Origin: Bipalium vagum
Lineage: Eukaryota; Platyhelminthes; Tricladida; Geoplanidae
NCBI GenBank assembly: GCA_037834085.1
Contig: JBBMKC010221128.1
Coordinates: forward strand, 1-22,476
Reading direction: 5' to 3'
Length of the DNA stretch: 22,476 bases
This document shows positions 1 through 10,210 of the stretch, piece by piece. A model generated the notes under the pieces. The model had not been told where the DNA came from. It saw only the letters and a list, made by a program, of their open reading frames with translations, and did no database searches. A program made the position numbers and the translations under genes. The stretch's first letter is position 1; the number at the start of each line of letters is the position of its first letter.

Positions 1-72
1 GTTTGTTTGGTCCGACTTATGATATGCTAAGTTTGAAGTTATAAAAGATGCATTATTTTTGCACCAACCTAA
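1..72. mobile_element. Terminal end of a mariner element, body outside window
   Basis: Read on the minus strand from position 72, the sequence begins ttaggttggtgcaaaaataa, which closely matches the terminal inverted repeat of irritans-type mariner elements (for example the human Hsmar/Made1 group, known consensus start TTAGGTTGGTGCAAAAGTAA). It is followed outward by TA at 73-74, as expected for the TA target site. Because the repeat points inward to the left, the rest of the element lies before base 1; no opposing copy of the repeat is seen in the window. Bases 1-49 would be subterminal sequence, and no transposase can be read in them. It could be a full mariner or a short non-autonomous derivative. 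Confidence 0.7.
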
Positions 73-74
73 TA

Positions 75-1566
75 TTTCCCCACCATCTCAATCATTCTCT
101 GGTGGCTTCTCCTTGTTACGGGGAGGACAGAATACTAAACCTTTTCCAATACATGTCAGATACTGTCTTCTTTCTTGAAAAGGTGGACCAGGTGAGGAGG
201 TTGGACCAACTCGAGAGAGCTATAATACTTGAAAATAAATTCCTTTCTCATAACTGTTATATTTTCCTTTTGAAAAAAAACTCCTCATTATCAACATATT
301 TAAAACGGGGAACATCGCTCACCCTACCTTTCATTTCCCTTTTATTTCTTTGATCTTTATTATTATGTGAGTTATAAAAACTGCGCCATATTGGGATAGA
401 AAAAATTTATTTTTCTCCACTAATTAATTATAAAATATTTTAAAAGAAATCTTTTAGTCGTGGAAACAAAACATTAAACGCAGAAATACATTATTTGAAC
501 TCATTAGCATGGGTATTATTTTTTATATGATAATTTAATAATAATAATAATTTTTGTTTAAATTGATTGACTGTATTATTCGAATGATGAAGACATTCAA
601 TTCATTGCGATATTTATTTATTTTATTTTTGTTTGAATAAAATTCCGTAAAAGAAGAAAGGGTTTCTTTTTTCGAAATTATTTTTTTTCATTAAATTTCA
701 CCACGACAATTAAATTAATAATTAAAACAATAATAATTACATTTTGAAAGTGGAAATAATAAAAACTGGTTCCAATGACATTTTTATAATTTAAAATGGC
801 TGTGGAGTTCCTTCTTAATATTTTCCTTTAATAATAACAACTCGTGGTACACGTTTCACAATGATTATTGTTATTAATTGCTCAATATTCCTCAGTCAAT
901 AGAGGAAACAATTTAAACAAACAATTTCTTCAAAATTTCCCTATGAATTGAAAACGAACATTAATCATAATATTCCAATGGTTTACATTTTTCGTGAACG
1001 TTTCCCCCTTTTGCTTTCTGGGGAAATATTTGATATTCATATTGTATCAGAAAATTATTTATTAACCGTTTTTTATAATTTATAATTAATAACGTTTTCA
1101 AAATAAAATATTAATAATTAAACATTCTTCTTCCTTAAAATTAATAATTATAATTTTTATTATGAATAAAAAGAAAATAATAAAATTATCAATATTTTAA
1201 TTCTCTGTTCATTTAAGGATATAAAATAATATGTAGTAATATTTTATTTATATATTTTTTGAATGATATTTTTTATTTGATCACAAAGTTTTTTTTCAAA
1301 GGTAGTAATTATTGATATAAACGGAGCAAATCTTCCTCACTGTCTCCGAATAAGTTTTTTCCTTTAGGGTAATAAGATAACATAAGACTCATAAAATGCA
1401 ATTTATTTTGTTCCTTTTGAAAATAATATTAAATAATTTAAATTTTAAAAAACAAAATCAATAATACTTTCAATTGATGCGTTTAAACAATAGCTTTGAT
1501 AAATGTATATACGAGTATATATCTTTTTGATGTTAAAAGACAATTGTATAAAAACGCTACAAACTT
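75..1566. other. AT-rich filler, no gene recognised
   Basis: Bases 75-350 are somewhat less AT-rich than the rest and contain a 101-codon open frame at 48-353. It matches no family I know and starts inside the mariner end, so I do not call it a gene. The remainder is long A/T runs and short ATA/AAT repeats (around 537-553). I see no RNA gene or conserved coding segment. Confidence 0.6.
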
Positions 1567-1800
1567 ATGTTACAACCTAACATATACTTTTGTAAATTTG
1601 CTTATTTCATGAAATATGGATTTTTAGATAATCAATCATATGATTATTTGATTATTCCTATCGAAGAAATTTGCTTGCTGAGAAAAAATGTTCAAAAATT
1701 ATTCACATCTAACGGTGAATCATCAGATGAATTTTGTGAACTGGGAGACCGGTGCTCACATACAGAGAGTGGAACCCATATAGGATCAACTGAAGAATAA
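1567..1800 (+). pseudogene. Possible casein kinase 1 C-lobe remnant
   Basis: This is an open frame of 77 codons. Residues about 10-29 (KFAYFMKYGFLDNQSYDYL) resemble the segment of casein kinase 1 near the end of the kinase domain, where family members read roughly EFxxYxxYxRxLxFxxxPDYxYLxxLF. The invariant proline before DY is replaced by S, and the loss of similarity after YL is abrupt. The tail is rich in S, E, G and T, which would also fit the acidic low-complexity tails of these kinases. No upstream catalytic loop or DFG segment can be read nearby, so if the relation is real this is a broken fragment or a single diverged exon. It could equally be a chance resemblance in a short frame. Confidence 0.25.
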
Positions 1801-2949
1801 GAAAGTCACAATGAAGTCCAATATAGTTTGGTTTTAATATCATATTTGTATGAATGGATGTGAAGACAAACGTTCAAAGGAAGAATCCATAGGAAATTTT
1901 TCATTTAATAAATATTTAATTTTATAAACATTTTTTAATCATAAGTGTTTGAGTATCAGCCAACATTATCTTTTTATTTGACAACGATGGTGAAAACATA
2001 ATAATCCTATTTTTTATTTTTTAATATTTTTTGCTATCATTTCATTTTTATCATTTAATAATAAATAAATAAAATAATTGACAATGCCTTGAATTTAAAA
2101 ATTTTCTTTTTGTAAACGTTTCTCTGCAGACCAAGAAAAAAGAGACAGTAAAAATTAATCTATTGTTTTTTTAAAATAGTTTTTTAAGTGAAAAATTCAA
2201 ATTTTTTACTAACGAACCACAAAAACGTCATTAACAAAGGAGCACGATTGCTTATAGGAAATGCTTGAATGTAGTTTGAAAGGTACACATTAAAAATGGT
2301 AACCATTTGACCGAGGTAAAATATAAGGTGTAATTTCTATAAAATGTTACTTTATTAACGGCCATTTCTGCATCGAATTTTTACTGGTGATGAAATTAAG
2401 TGAGATATACGAAAAATAAGCTCAGAAAATCCCGAAAAAGGAAAAATGACCCAGCGGTATCGAAAGGTTTTTATCTTCAATAGTTATAAAATAATTTTCT
2501 TCATTTTAATTTTTACCGAAATATTATTTCTTCAAGTAAAGGGAAATAAAACTTATTTTGAAAAAATTGGTGATTTAATGTCATCCTTTCCCTTTAAAAA
2601 ATTTATGCCGGTTATAAAAAGTTCAATATTAAAACTTTAATAATTCAGGATACGCTTTCCACCTGTTATCACAGCTCTTTAGGATGTGACAGAATAATTG
2701 GGAATTAAATATCATGGAAAGCATAAATATATAAAAATAAATATTATTTGACATAATTTATTATAAAAAGAAATTATATATCCTCAGGGGGCCCTTGGTT
2801 ATTTGAATGAATTCCAAATAGTTTTCAATTTAAACTCAGTTATGCGAAAATGAGACCTGAACATGAATATATGTATTGTTAAGAAAAGTTTTCCATCTAT
2901 CTTCATTATGTCTGGTAGAGTCTAGGTACTTCTTAACCTTATTAATATG
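1801..2949. other. AT-rich stretch, no gene; structured patch at 2654-2721
   Basis: Mostly AT filler. At 2654-2721 there are nested inverted repeats: GCTTTCC pairs with GGAAAGC, and inside it CTGT/CACA pairs with TGTGACAG with a small bulge. A 64-codon open frame at 2446-2640 starts in a good context (aaaaATGA) and has one hydrophobic stretch at residues about 14-31, but nothing further supports it as a gene. A short palindrome AAATGGT-A-ACCATTT lies near 2296-2310. Confidence 0.45.
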
Positions 2950-3370
2950 CCGATTATGAAAGTTTAAGCATTGTTAGCTGCGATAAATCACTTTTCAGAG
3001 TTTCTTTGTCCAATCTGTGCTCCATTAATCGGTCAGCAAACTCCGAGATTCTTTTTACAAACACATCCACATCTTCTTCTCCAAGCTTATAGTTGAATGC
3101 CTTTTTAAGATTCTTCACTCTTGATTTTACTTTCCCAAACGCCTTTCTCATTCGTTCTTCATAATCGGTCTTTGGATCTGTTCACTCATACTTCTCTCGA
3201 AGTTCGTTTTCTATCAATCCTATGACGGCTAATCCTCTAAAGTTTTTGGGTAATCCCAATATGTCGAAATAATCTTTACACTTGTGTAGAAACTTATCGA
3301 CGTCATCTGATCTTCGAAAAAATTCTGGCCTGATTGATTCGGCTAAGAATTCTCTGGTGGTGGTCGTCAA
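2950..3370 (-). mobile_element. Gag-like fossil of an LTR-type retroelement
   Basis: Two minus-strand open segments (2954-3151 and 3182-3370) read as parts of a capsid-like (gag) polyprotein. The upstream segment has the pattern DDVDKFLHKCKDYFDILGL followed by a conserved helix ending in LREKYE. The downstream segment has GEEDVDVFVKRISEFADRL, which resembles the conserved helices of the retrotransposon gag family, where a DSV-Y--RF--L pattern is usual. The element is broken and incomplete: no protease, reverse transcriptase or integrase is visible beside it and no flanking long terminal repeats were recognised. A related fossil lies at 21130-21550. The assignment rests on helix pattern rather than on catalytic motifs, so another gag-like family is possible. 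Confidence 0.45.
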
Positions 3371-3457
3371 AATCAGTCATAGTTTGAACAATATATTTTT
3401 TGAATGCTTTTTAAAACAATAATACTTAAACAACTTTTCCATTCTTAAAAAAATTAA

Positions 3458-3554
3458 TATGTTGTGCCATTAAAAAATTAAAATAAATATACAAAATTAA
3501 ATTAAATAAATATTAAAATTAAATTAATTAAAAATATAAATTAGGCACAATATA
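3458..3554. repeat. Short inverted repeat pair flanked by TA
   Basis: TATGTTGTGCC at 3458-3468 is matched in reverse complement by GGCACAATATA at 3544-3554 (10 of 11 bases). The 75 bp between are almost pure A/T. Each arm ends outward in TA. This could be a tiny TA-targeting non-autonomous element or simply chance in AT-rich DNA. Confidence 0.3.
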
Positions 3555-3585
3555 AAAATTAGAAATCAGTTTAAATACTCACAAG

Positions 3586-3735
3586 CATGAATTGGAGTTT
3601 AACTTTTAAAGGAAAACCCAAAGTTCTCAAACCCCCGGTACTGGATAATAATTTGAAGACACAGAAAGATGTTGCTAAAGAATGTGGTATTAGCGATACG
3701 GTCATTTCTAATTGGAAGAGGAAAAAGAAATGTTG
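3586..3735 (+). pseudogene. pogo/Tigger transposase, N-terminal HTH fragment
   Basis: From the ATG at 3586 the frame encodes about 49 residues, including KTQKDVAKECGISDTVISNW followed by a basic RKKK stretch. This is the CENP-B-like/psq helix-turn-helix that binds the terminal repeats in pogo/Tigger transposases, where the usual pattern is a K-VAKEFGI-STVS-WKK segment after about 25 residues. Only this first DNA-binding helix set is present. The second HTH and the DDE catalytic domain do not follow, and a stop comes right after the basic stretch, so this is a truncated copy. The open frame on the opposite strand at 3599-3865 is its shadow. A separate Tigger C-terminus lies 11 kb downstream; the distance suggests a different insertion. 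Confidence 0.6.
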
Positions 3736-5304
3736 AAAATGAATAATTAGAAAATGTTACCCTAGAATATTCATCTTGTAATTGAACATATGTAAATTTA
3801 ATAAAAACGCTTAATTCGAATTCAACCAAATATGATATAAGGAAAACAAATAGCAACTCTAACAAACAATTCTAAAACGCGAACCAGTTAGTAATATCGT
3901 GATATCCTACTCATCACTGAATTACAGAATCCAATTATGGAAACCTTTTATCAAATTCTAGGATCATTGAAAATATGTAGGATTAATAATACTGCTTATT
4001 TTCTAAACATCTCGAAAGCCATATTGAGATTCATGGCTCAAGAAGGAATTTATGTTTTGTGTTTTATATAAAATAAATAAATCCTTATTGTCACATGTTA
4101 AAACCATTTGAGAAAACACCCTGGTTCATACAACTTTTTAATAAATATTTCGACTAATTTACACTTAATAAATTTTCCATGAAATGAAATGCCCTGTCAA
4201 TAAATCATTAAGTAAATCCATTAGTCATAATTATTTACAACGTTTTATGTTTAAACTACGACATTAACAGACATCATAAATCATCTCTTCAATTTGATTG
4301 GTTTCGGATATCTTCACATCCTTGATTGTGTAATATTTTTATTATATGTTAATGTATTTACTTCATAATGGCACCTCTTGGGTACACGGAATAGGATTGT
4401 TATTGATAAAAATATTTTGTTTCAATTAAATTGCACAAGGGTGAAGAAAAATATCTGAATATATTTCTTTTGTAACTTACTCATTTATAATAATAATTTC
4501 TAAGAAAAAATATTACTGCTTCTAAAATTATATATTTATTAATTATTAAATTACAATCCTCATATTTTCCTTCCGATACCGATATTGTTTTTTCTAATTT
4601 TTGTTTAATATCAATTAGAATACTTCATTTATTCTTCAAGGAGCAACACTGGAACCCTAAGTACTACATTTACAAATTGAGATTATTAAAACGAGACCCG
4701 CTGAAGTGGAATGTTCGCCTAAGAGAATAGTCGGCTTAAGGACAAGATTCACGATTTAGCTGAACGAGTTGAAATCAGACCACATGGTATAAAAGGACAA
4801 AATTGTTTTATTTTACCTACATTGAATTCTCTTAATAATAATTTCTTTTTTTTTAGCTTTATATTTTTGTTTTAATTGACTCCTATTTAGGAACAACAAA
4901 ATTATGAAACGTGAAATAATAATTATTATTATTATTGTATTGCAGATGTAACACTTGTTTTTAGAGAATACTCTTCAATATGAGGAAACATTTTAATTAA
5001 AACAATAATATTCTAAATTAAATTAAATTAATAAAATTAAATTAATATTTACATATCTTCGATATCTGGATTCTGAATAACCTTTAATGATTATCGAAGC
5101 TTTTCAAAGGCCACTCTTGTCATACAAATACCTTCTCGAGATAAAATGCTGAACTAATCTTCAAAATATATTTTCATTAAACCTTTTAAAGAACAAAATT
5201 AAAAATAATATTAATTTGCTTACATCAACGAAAGCATTCCATCCAGTTAAGAAGGAAATATTTTTTTCACAATAATTTATATAATAAAAAAAAATCTAAG
5301 AGTC
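3736..5304. other. AT-rich stretch with a few unassigned complex patches
   Basis: No gene is recognised. Bases 3850-4080 and 4640-4800 are less AT-rich. In the second patch, a frame from about 4728 reads ENSRLKDKIHDLAERVE, a short amphipathic, helix-forming segment that I cannot assign. A small AAT/ATT palindrome lies around 4917-4935. Nothing else stands out. Confidence 0.4.
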
Positions 5305-5315
5305 CATTATTATTG

Positions 5316-5370
<55 letters not shown>

Positions 5371-5411
5371 TATTATTATTATTTATTATTATTATTATTT
5401 ATTATTATTAC
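5305..5411. repeat. (ATT)n microsatellite with interruptions
   Basis: About 107 bases of nearly continuous ATT/TTA trinucleotide repeat, interrupted by a few variant units (TTG, ACT and two ATTT slips). The imperfections suggest an array older than the perfect pentamer array at 10139. Confidence 0.95.
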
Positions 5412-6954
5412 CAATCTTAGGATACTTTTATAAGAACTCTTATTGCTTAATTTTATACTTTAAATTTTGAAATGTAAATATACTGCAAATTTATTACATT
5501 AAAAAGGATAAAGTAACTCAGTGGTGGCTATTTTTATTTAAGTCTGACTTTCAGTTTCATTAAGATATTATTATTAATATTGAAAATGAAAAAATATTTT
5601 TTCATTGAATTAATTATAAAGGATCTGTCTTTTAATTAAGGATGTTACAGGAATATTATAAAAATCTCTCACTGTCAATAGCACATTTTAAGATTTCAAT
5701 GAAAATGTAATAAATATTATTGTTGCGTAATTTATAAATAATTAAAATTATTATTGCTGATAAGTATAAAATTATAAGTTTATATTAATATATAAAGATG
5801 ATTATTGAAATGAGTTTTCCCATCGCTGCATAAATTAATTTCATATTTATAAAATTGAAATAATATTATTCTTTTCAACTGCAAGTTTATCTTCAGAGCC
5901 GCTTCAATAGGCGAACAATATTGCTGTAGGATAGGTTTTTCTGACCCTAACAATTTTTTATAAAAACCATTTTGTAATTAATGTGACAATAAAGATCTTG
6001 TTGGGAACATATCTCCAAATATTACCAATATCACATTTTGATTATATATCATTATAATAAATTGTAACAGATTTGGTAATTGTTGCCAGTCATATATAAT
6101 TGTCCTGGTACTTTCATATAACCGCTGAATAAATAAAATAAAATAAATCTGTAATATTCTGGTATGAAATTCTTTAAACCTGGTGACAAAACCCCACCAT
6201 GAAAGCAGATCTCCTTTTTCGACTTTCTTTTCTCTTAGGAATCTCATTACTATATTCAGATTTACTAAGACAGATGCGTATTTTCGTTTTAACCGATTAC
6301 ACGATATTATTAATAAAATATATATTAATAGTATAATTTTTTTGTGAAATTATGTTCAATTATCAAAAAGTATTACTAAAGAGTTATATCTACTCTCTAT
6401 GAAAAGAATCCGGATTAAAATGCCAAATATTATCAAATTGATAAATAAAGGATTGGTATGCTTGACTGTTAATTACCGCTACGATATCTACACTTTCAGA
6501 ATTCATAAAGTCAAGATTAAGTATAATGTTTATTTGATGAAAATAATTAAATAATTGAATAAAAGATTATTTTTATTATTTTTTCTACGTAAATAAATTA
6601 TATAATATTTTATTAACATTAATTTTATTATTTTCTTTTTAAAAGAAAACTTTAAATTTATTAAGAATTATTTGAAACATTATCTTACATTAAGGATTAC
6701 ATTTTAATATAATACTTTAAAATTATTTTATAATTATCTATAAATTATTTTTCATAATTTAATTTTTATTAAATGTTTATCCTTACAAAGAAATTTTCAT
6801 CTGAAAAAAGAAAAAATATTTATAAATTAATAAAAATTTAGAATGGTAAATTAGAAAATATGTAAAATACATTAAGAGTTATATTATATGATTGTCACGC
6901 AGAAGAAACATTTGTTTTTGTTTGATTGTAAAATATGGTGATTGACAATTAATT
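5412..6954. other. AT-rich stretch, no gene recognised
   Basis: Long A/T-rich filler. A minus-strand open frame of 89 codons at 5978-6247 covers a moderately complex patch (5880-6250), but its translation matches no family known to me and contains no motif, so I leave it uncalled. It may be remnant repeat DNA. Confidence 0.45.
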
Positions 6955-7039
6955 TCTTGTTCAATTGTCTCAATAGACTTCTGTATTATTCCACAGTATA
7001 AGTTTCAGATGATTTTAATAGTTTATAATAATGCTCTCC

Positions 7040-7288
7040 CTACATGTCAAATCAGATACTCAGAAAGACCTTGTGACCATGAGTATTTCTTTATGGCTGT
7101 GAAGACTCGTCTGAACTCATATTTGTAACTCTATTTATCTTTTATATCACAATCCCCATTTCTAAAGCTTCTAAACCACTCGCAACATGCACTCTCGACT
7201 ATTTTTTCATAATCATAAGTTTTGCAAGTTAATCGTGTTGCTATGAAGATGCTTTGCATTGATGAATATGTATTTTATCAACTTCCAT
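7040..7288 (-). pseudogene. mariner transposase, N-terminal fragment
   Basis: On the minus strand an ATG at 7288-7286 opens MEVDKIHIHQ, like the start of mariner transposases (M-EK-HIR). About 70 bases further on, in another frame, the sequence reads ACCEWFRSFRNGDCDIKDK, the mariner hallmark after the first helix-turn-helix (family pattern CxxWFxRFRSGDFDxxDKxRSG). The expected RSGRP that follows is replaced by SYKYEFRR, nearer to the mauritiana/Mos1 type (EHGKPPKRYED). At least one frameshift separates the start from this motif. A weaker match, YRSLLRQLNKKL at about 6955-6993, might be the YRxQLxxLNxxL segment before the second catalytic aspartate, which would mean an internal deletion. No HDN or SPDL motif and no terminal repeats were found. 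Confidence 0.55.
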
Positions 7289-8099
7289 AATTACTGTTTG
7301 AAATAATTTCGTTTAAATAAAGGATGAGATCATGCATATCAATTTAATCAATATTGATTTACTAAGCAAATGTTTCCAAACAAAGCGCATATTTCATAAT
7401 AATATTTAAAATATCATAAATATGAGTGATGAAAACTTATGCATACCATTAATATCTGATGTTAATTTACCGTTTATTGTTTTAATTTCAATTTTATTTA
7501 ATTTGTAATAAAATAAAATTTATAATTATTATTAATTTAATATAATATAAAACAAAATTAATGAAAAAACAAGCAAGAAGAGTGAAAAGATGATGAATCT
7601 ATCCTATGATTTCTGAATCACCCACTTCTTAATTATAAAAACAAGAAATTTTTGTTTAAATTGAGTGAAATAAAAACAATTTTGTCATTTTGCATGATAA
7701 GATTCTCATTGATACGCTTCATACGAACGAAGTAGTAGAGGAAAGTATGTTTTAAGAAACGCTTTTCTGATTTCTTCTTATTTTGAGATTATTTCAGCAA
7801 TCAAATTAAATAAGACTTAAATATAATTTAATAATAAAAGTGTAACAATAATCATTAACATTATTAAGAATAATGATAATAAATAATAATTGCTTATTAA
7901 GACAATATTTAACTAAAATATTTTTATTTTCATCCAATAAAAAATTAGAATTAATAATTGAATCTTAATGTAGTAAAATGTTTAATTTCTAATTGATGTT
8001 TGTTTTAATTTGTTAAACTTTCGAATTTGGAAATACCATATCTTTCAGAAGCCTAAAAATTATTGGTTCTATTGTAATATTATAAGATTTTTAGTCAAA
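7289..8099. other. AT-rich stretch, no gene recognised
   Basis: Filler dominated by A/T runs. A more complex patch at 7680-7790 has no recognisable coding content in any frame that I could match. Confidence 0.45.
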
Positions 8100-8660
8100 C
8101 TGGGAGAGTTTGAACTGGGTACTGTAAAGTATTTTGTTAAGATTTCGATGTAAATTTAAACTATACAAGAAAATTATGAAACAAGTTTTTGATAAGAATT
8201 AAAGGTTCTGGAAGACCTTATATTGAAAATTATGAAAACCGTCGAGCAACATTGTCAAAAGCCATTTTCAAACGTTGACCTACGACCTTTGAAAATTTTA
8301 AACTTTTTCATCGGAAAATGTCCTGTCTCATAACAGATAAAGTGATCACGACACCGTCGAAACATCTAAGAACCATATGTGGACATTAATGAAATCCGTT
8401 TCACATACATTCACTAGCGAAGTAACGTGCAAAAATCAAATGATTTTGATTAAAGTCCAGCAGTAACTGTTTTGAAACATCTCCCTCAGTCTTGTGAGTT
8501 AAACATTAATCATTCAGAATTGTTTCATTTTTGATGTGTACGATCTTGACGTATTTTGGACTACTTAAAAGCAGAAATCTGGTCAACAAATGAAGAAACA
8601 ATAACTTTTTTCTTCGATACGAAGTCTCGAATTGTTAACCAAAATTATTTCTTGAAGGGT
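8100..8660 (+). pseudogene. Doubtful Tc1-like transposase remnant
   Basis: This patch is richer in G and C than its surroundings. One frame reads NYETSF, then after stops RIKGSGRPYIENYENRRATL. In Tc1 transposases the first helix-turn-helix is followed by RYxETGSVxxRxGSGRPRxTTxRxDRxI, where GRPR is an AT-hook-like linker, so the order and spacing fit. The frame is broken by several stops, and downstream of about 8330 I could not place the second HTH or any DDE motif. Only the GSGRP segment really supports the call, and chance cannot be excluded. Confidence 0.3.
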
Positions 8661-9359
8661 AGCGACTGTAAATGATACTTATAAATGATTAATATCAACA
8701 GTTTATCTTTAACATATTTGAAAAATAAAATTTTTCCATGCTTTTTAATTTTATTTCACAAATCCACTTTTTATGGAAAGAAGTGCGCATAATTTCAAAG
8801 ATAGAAAGTAAAATATTAACATATTACCGAGTAACAGGTAATATAGTATAAGAAATTATAAAATAATTTTCGAAATATCTATGAAGATAAAACTCATCAA
8901 ACTTTCAAAGTCGTGATAGATTTACAAAGTCATGTACGTTATTGTGGTGTGCTATGATTTTTCTATAAATGGTCTATTGACTTTGATTCTTTACCTTTTC
9001 AAATAAATTAGCTAATACTATGCAACAATGGTTTTACAAAACATTGCAACAATGTGTTCTCAAAACCGATGTGACAGCACAGAAAATGATTCAAAAAGTT
9101 TGTAAATTGATCCAGATGACCTTATCTCGTCGACAAACGATAATTTCAATGACAAAATGTCATAAACCACAAAGTCAATTATTAGATTGTAGCATATTTT
9201 TTATTGATTTTATTATTTTATGGTTTTGTGGTACATTATCATATTTATTTAATACTAAATACATTTATTTGAAAGATCTTTTTCTACTTTTCAAATTTCA
9301 GTAAAAATATTTATATTGGATTTTATTTTATTTAAATTTAACAGCTTTGAAATGTAATA
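8661..9359. other. Unassigned stretch
   Basis: It contains a 94-codon plus-strand open frame at 9020-9304. Its first half is hydrophilic and its second half is A/T-driven hydrophobic sequence; it matches no family I know. The frame starts in a short near-repeat (tgcaacaatg occurs at about 9020 and again 25 bases later). It lies just upstream of a mariner C-terminus and might be eroded element DNA, but no motif shows that. Confidence 0.4.
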
Positions 9360-9720
9360 GCAAATTGATCAAAAATCAACCAATCAACATTGCGTCGAGT
9401 AAACAACATTATAAAAAACAAATGAAAGAATAAATGAACCAAAGTCATTATTCTCCATGATAACGCGAAACGCAAACAACAAAAGTTCTCAAAATTACAA
9501 TCAGGTTTTTAAACATCCTTTCTATACCCCAGATAATGGGCCACATATTTCTTTCTTTTTAGGTCGCTGTCTAACCAAATGAAAGGCCTTAATATTATAT
9601 ATTTAATTTTCATTAATCGAAGAAATTTTTTTGTTTATTCTTGCGAAGGCATTCTATTACCGACGAAAGTCGAGTTAAAAACACATTACAATTTACAAAG
9701 AACTCTTATTGTAAGAAGAT
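9360..9720 (+). pseudogene. mariner transposase, C-terminal fragment
   Basis: The plus strand carries the second half of a DD34D mariner catalytic domain in several frames. At 9450-9470 it reads ILHDNAKR, the motif around the second catalytic aspartate (HDNARPH in the family). About 50 bases on, another frame reads HPFYTPDNGPHISFF, matching HPPYSPDLAPSDYHLF; the third catalytic aspartate is not conserved. A further shift gives FRSLSNQMKG, matching FRSLxNxLxGK. The spacing between HDN and TPD is shorter than in intact mariners, so there is a deletion as well as at least two frameshifts. The 90 bases before HDN have the basic character of the usual linker. The C-terminal tail up to about 9720 is only weakly recognisable, and no terminal repeat was found. 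Confidence 0.6.
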
Positions 9721-10138
9721 TCAATTGCTTGTTTTGGAAGAAGTGATAATAAGAAGAATTTAGTGTTTATTATTTGAAGTTAGTTCTTATGCCTTTCTAT
9801 GCGACAGGGTTTGAATAAATTTTGGTGACTTATGGTTGTATCTAGGAAAACCAAAATGGTATTTTTATTGTGTATATTAGTTTCCCTAAGAAAGTACTTG
9901 ATTTTATGTTTTTATTTAGTTGATTTGAGCAATAATATAAGTTATTTCTGCTTAAACGATTTTAATTTATGTTATTTATAATTATTATTTGACCACATAG
10001 GTATCGTCGGATTATTATAATGATAATTGGTTTGTGTAGATATATAATATTTTTAAAAAGATTTTTACAGAATTCATTGAACTCCACCATTACATATTGA
10101 TCTATGTTCCTATAGAATCCATATGAATCCTGGATTTT
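9721..10138. other. AT-rich stretch, no gene recognised
   Basis: Sequence of intermediate complexity directly after the mariner fragment, probably including its eroded 3' end up to about 9800, then plain AT filler. No motif found. Confidence 0.4.
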
Positions 10139-10210
10139 TATTATATTATATTATATTATATTATATTATATTATATTATATTATATTATATTATATTATA
10201 TTATATTATA
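10139..10210. repeat. Perfect (TTATA)14 pentanucleotide array
   Basis: Fourteen uninterrupted TTATA units fill 10141-10210, with two further matching bases on the left. The absence of any variant unit indicates recent expansion, or that array length is still changing. Confidence 0.97.

Noticed and set aside
48-353. 101-codon plus-strand open frame
   Set aside because: It begins inside a mariner terminal repeat, has no recognisable domain, and its composition changes along its length; most likely a chance frame.
2446-2640. 64-codon frame with one hydrophobic segment, like a small secreted protein
   Set aside because: Hydrophobic runs arise readily from A/T-rich codons (F, I, L); no cleavage-site pattern, homology or second feature supports it.
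3599-3865. 88-codon minus-strand open frame
   Set aside because: Overlaps the Tigger HTH fragment on the opposite strand and has low-complexity F/S/L composition; a shadow frame.
5978-6247. 89-codon minus-strand open frame
   Set aside because: No motif or family resemblance was found; it is in a slightly complex patch but nothing shows that it is coding.
9020-9304. 94-codon plus-strand open frame near the mariner C-terminus
   Set aside because: The translation matches neither mariner nor any other family I know, and its second half is A/T-driven hydrophobic sequence.
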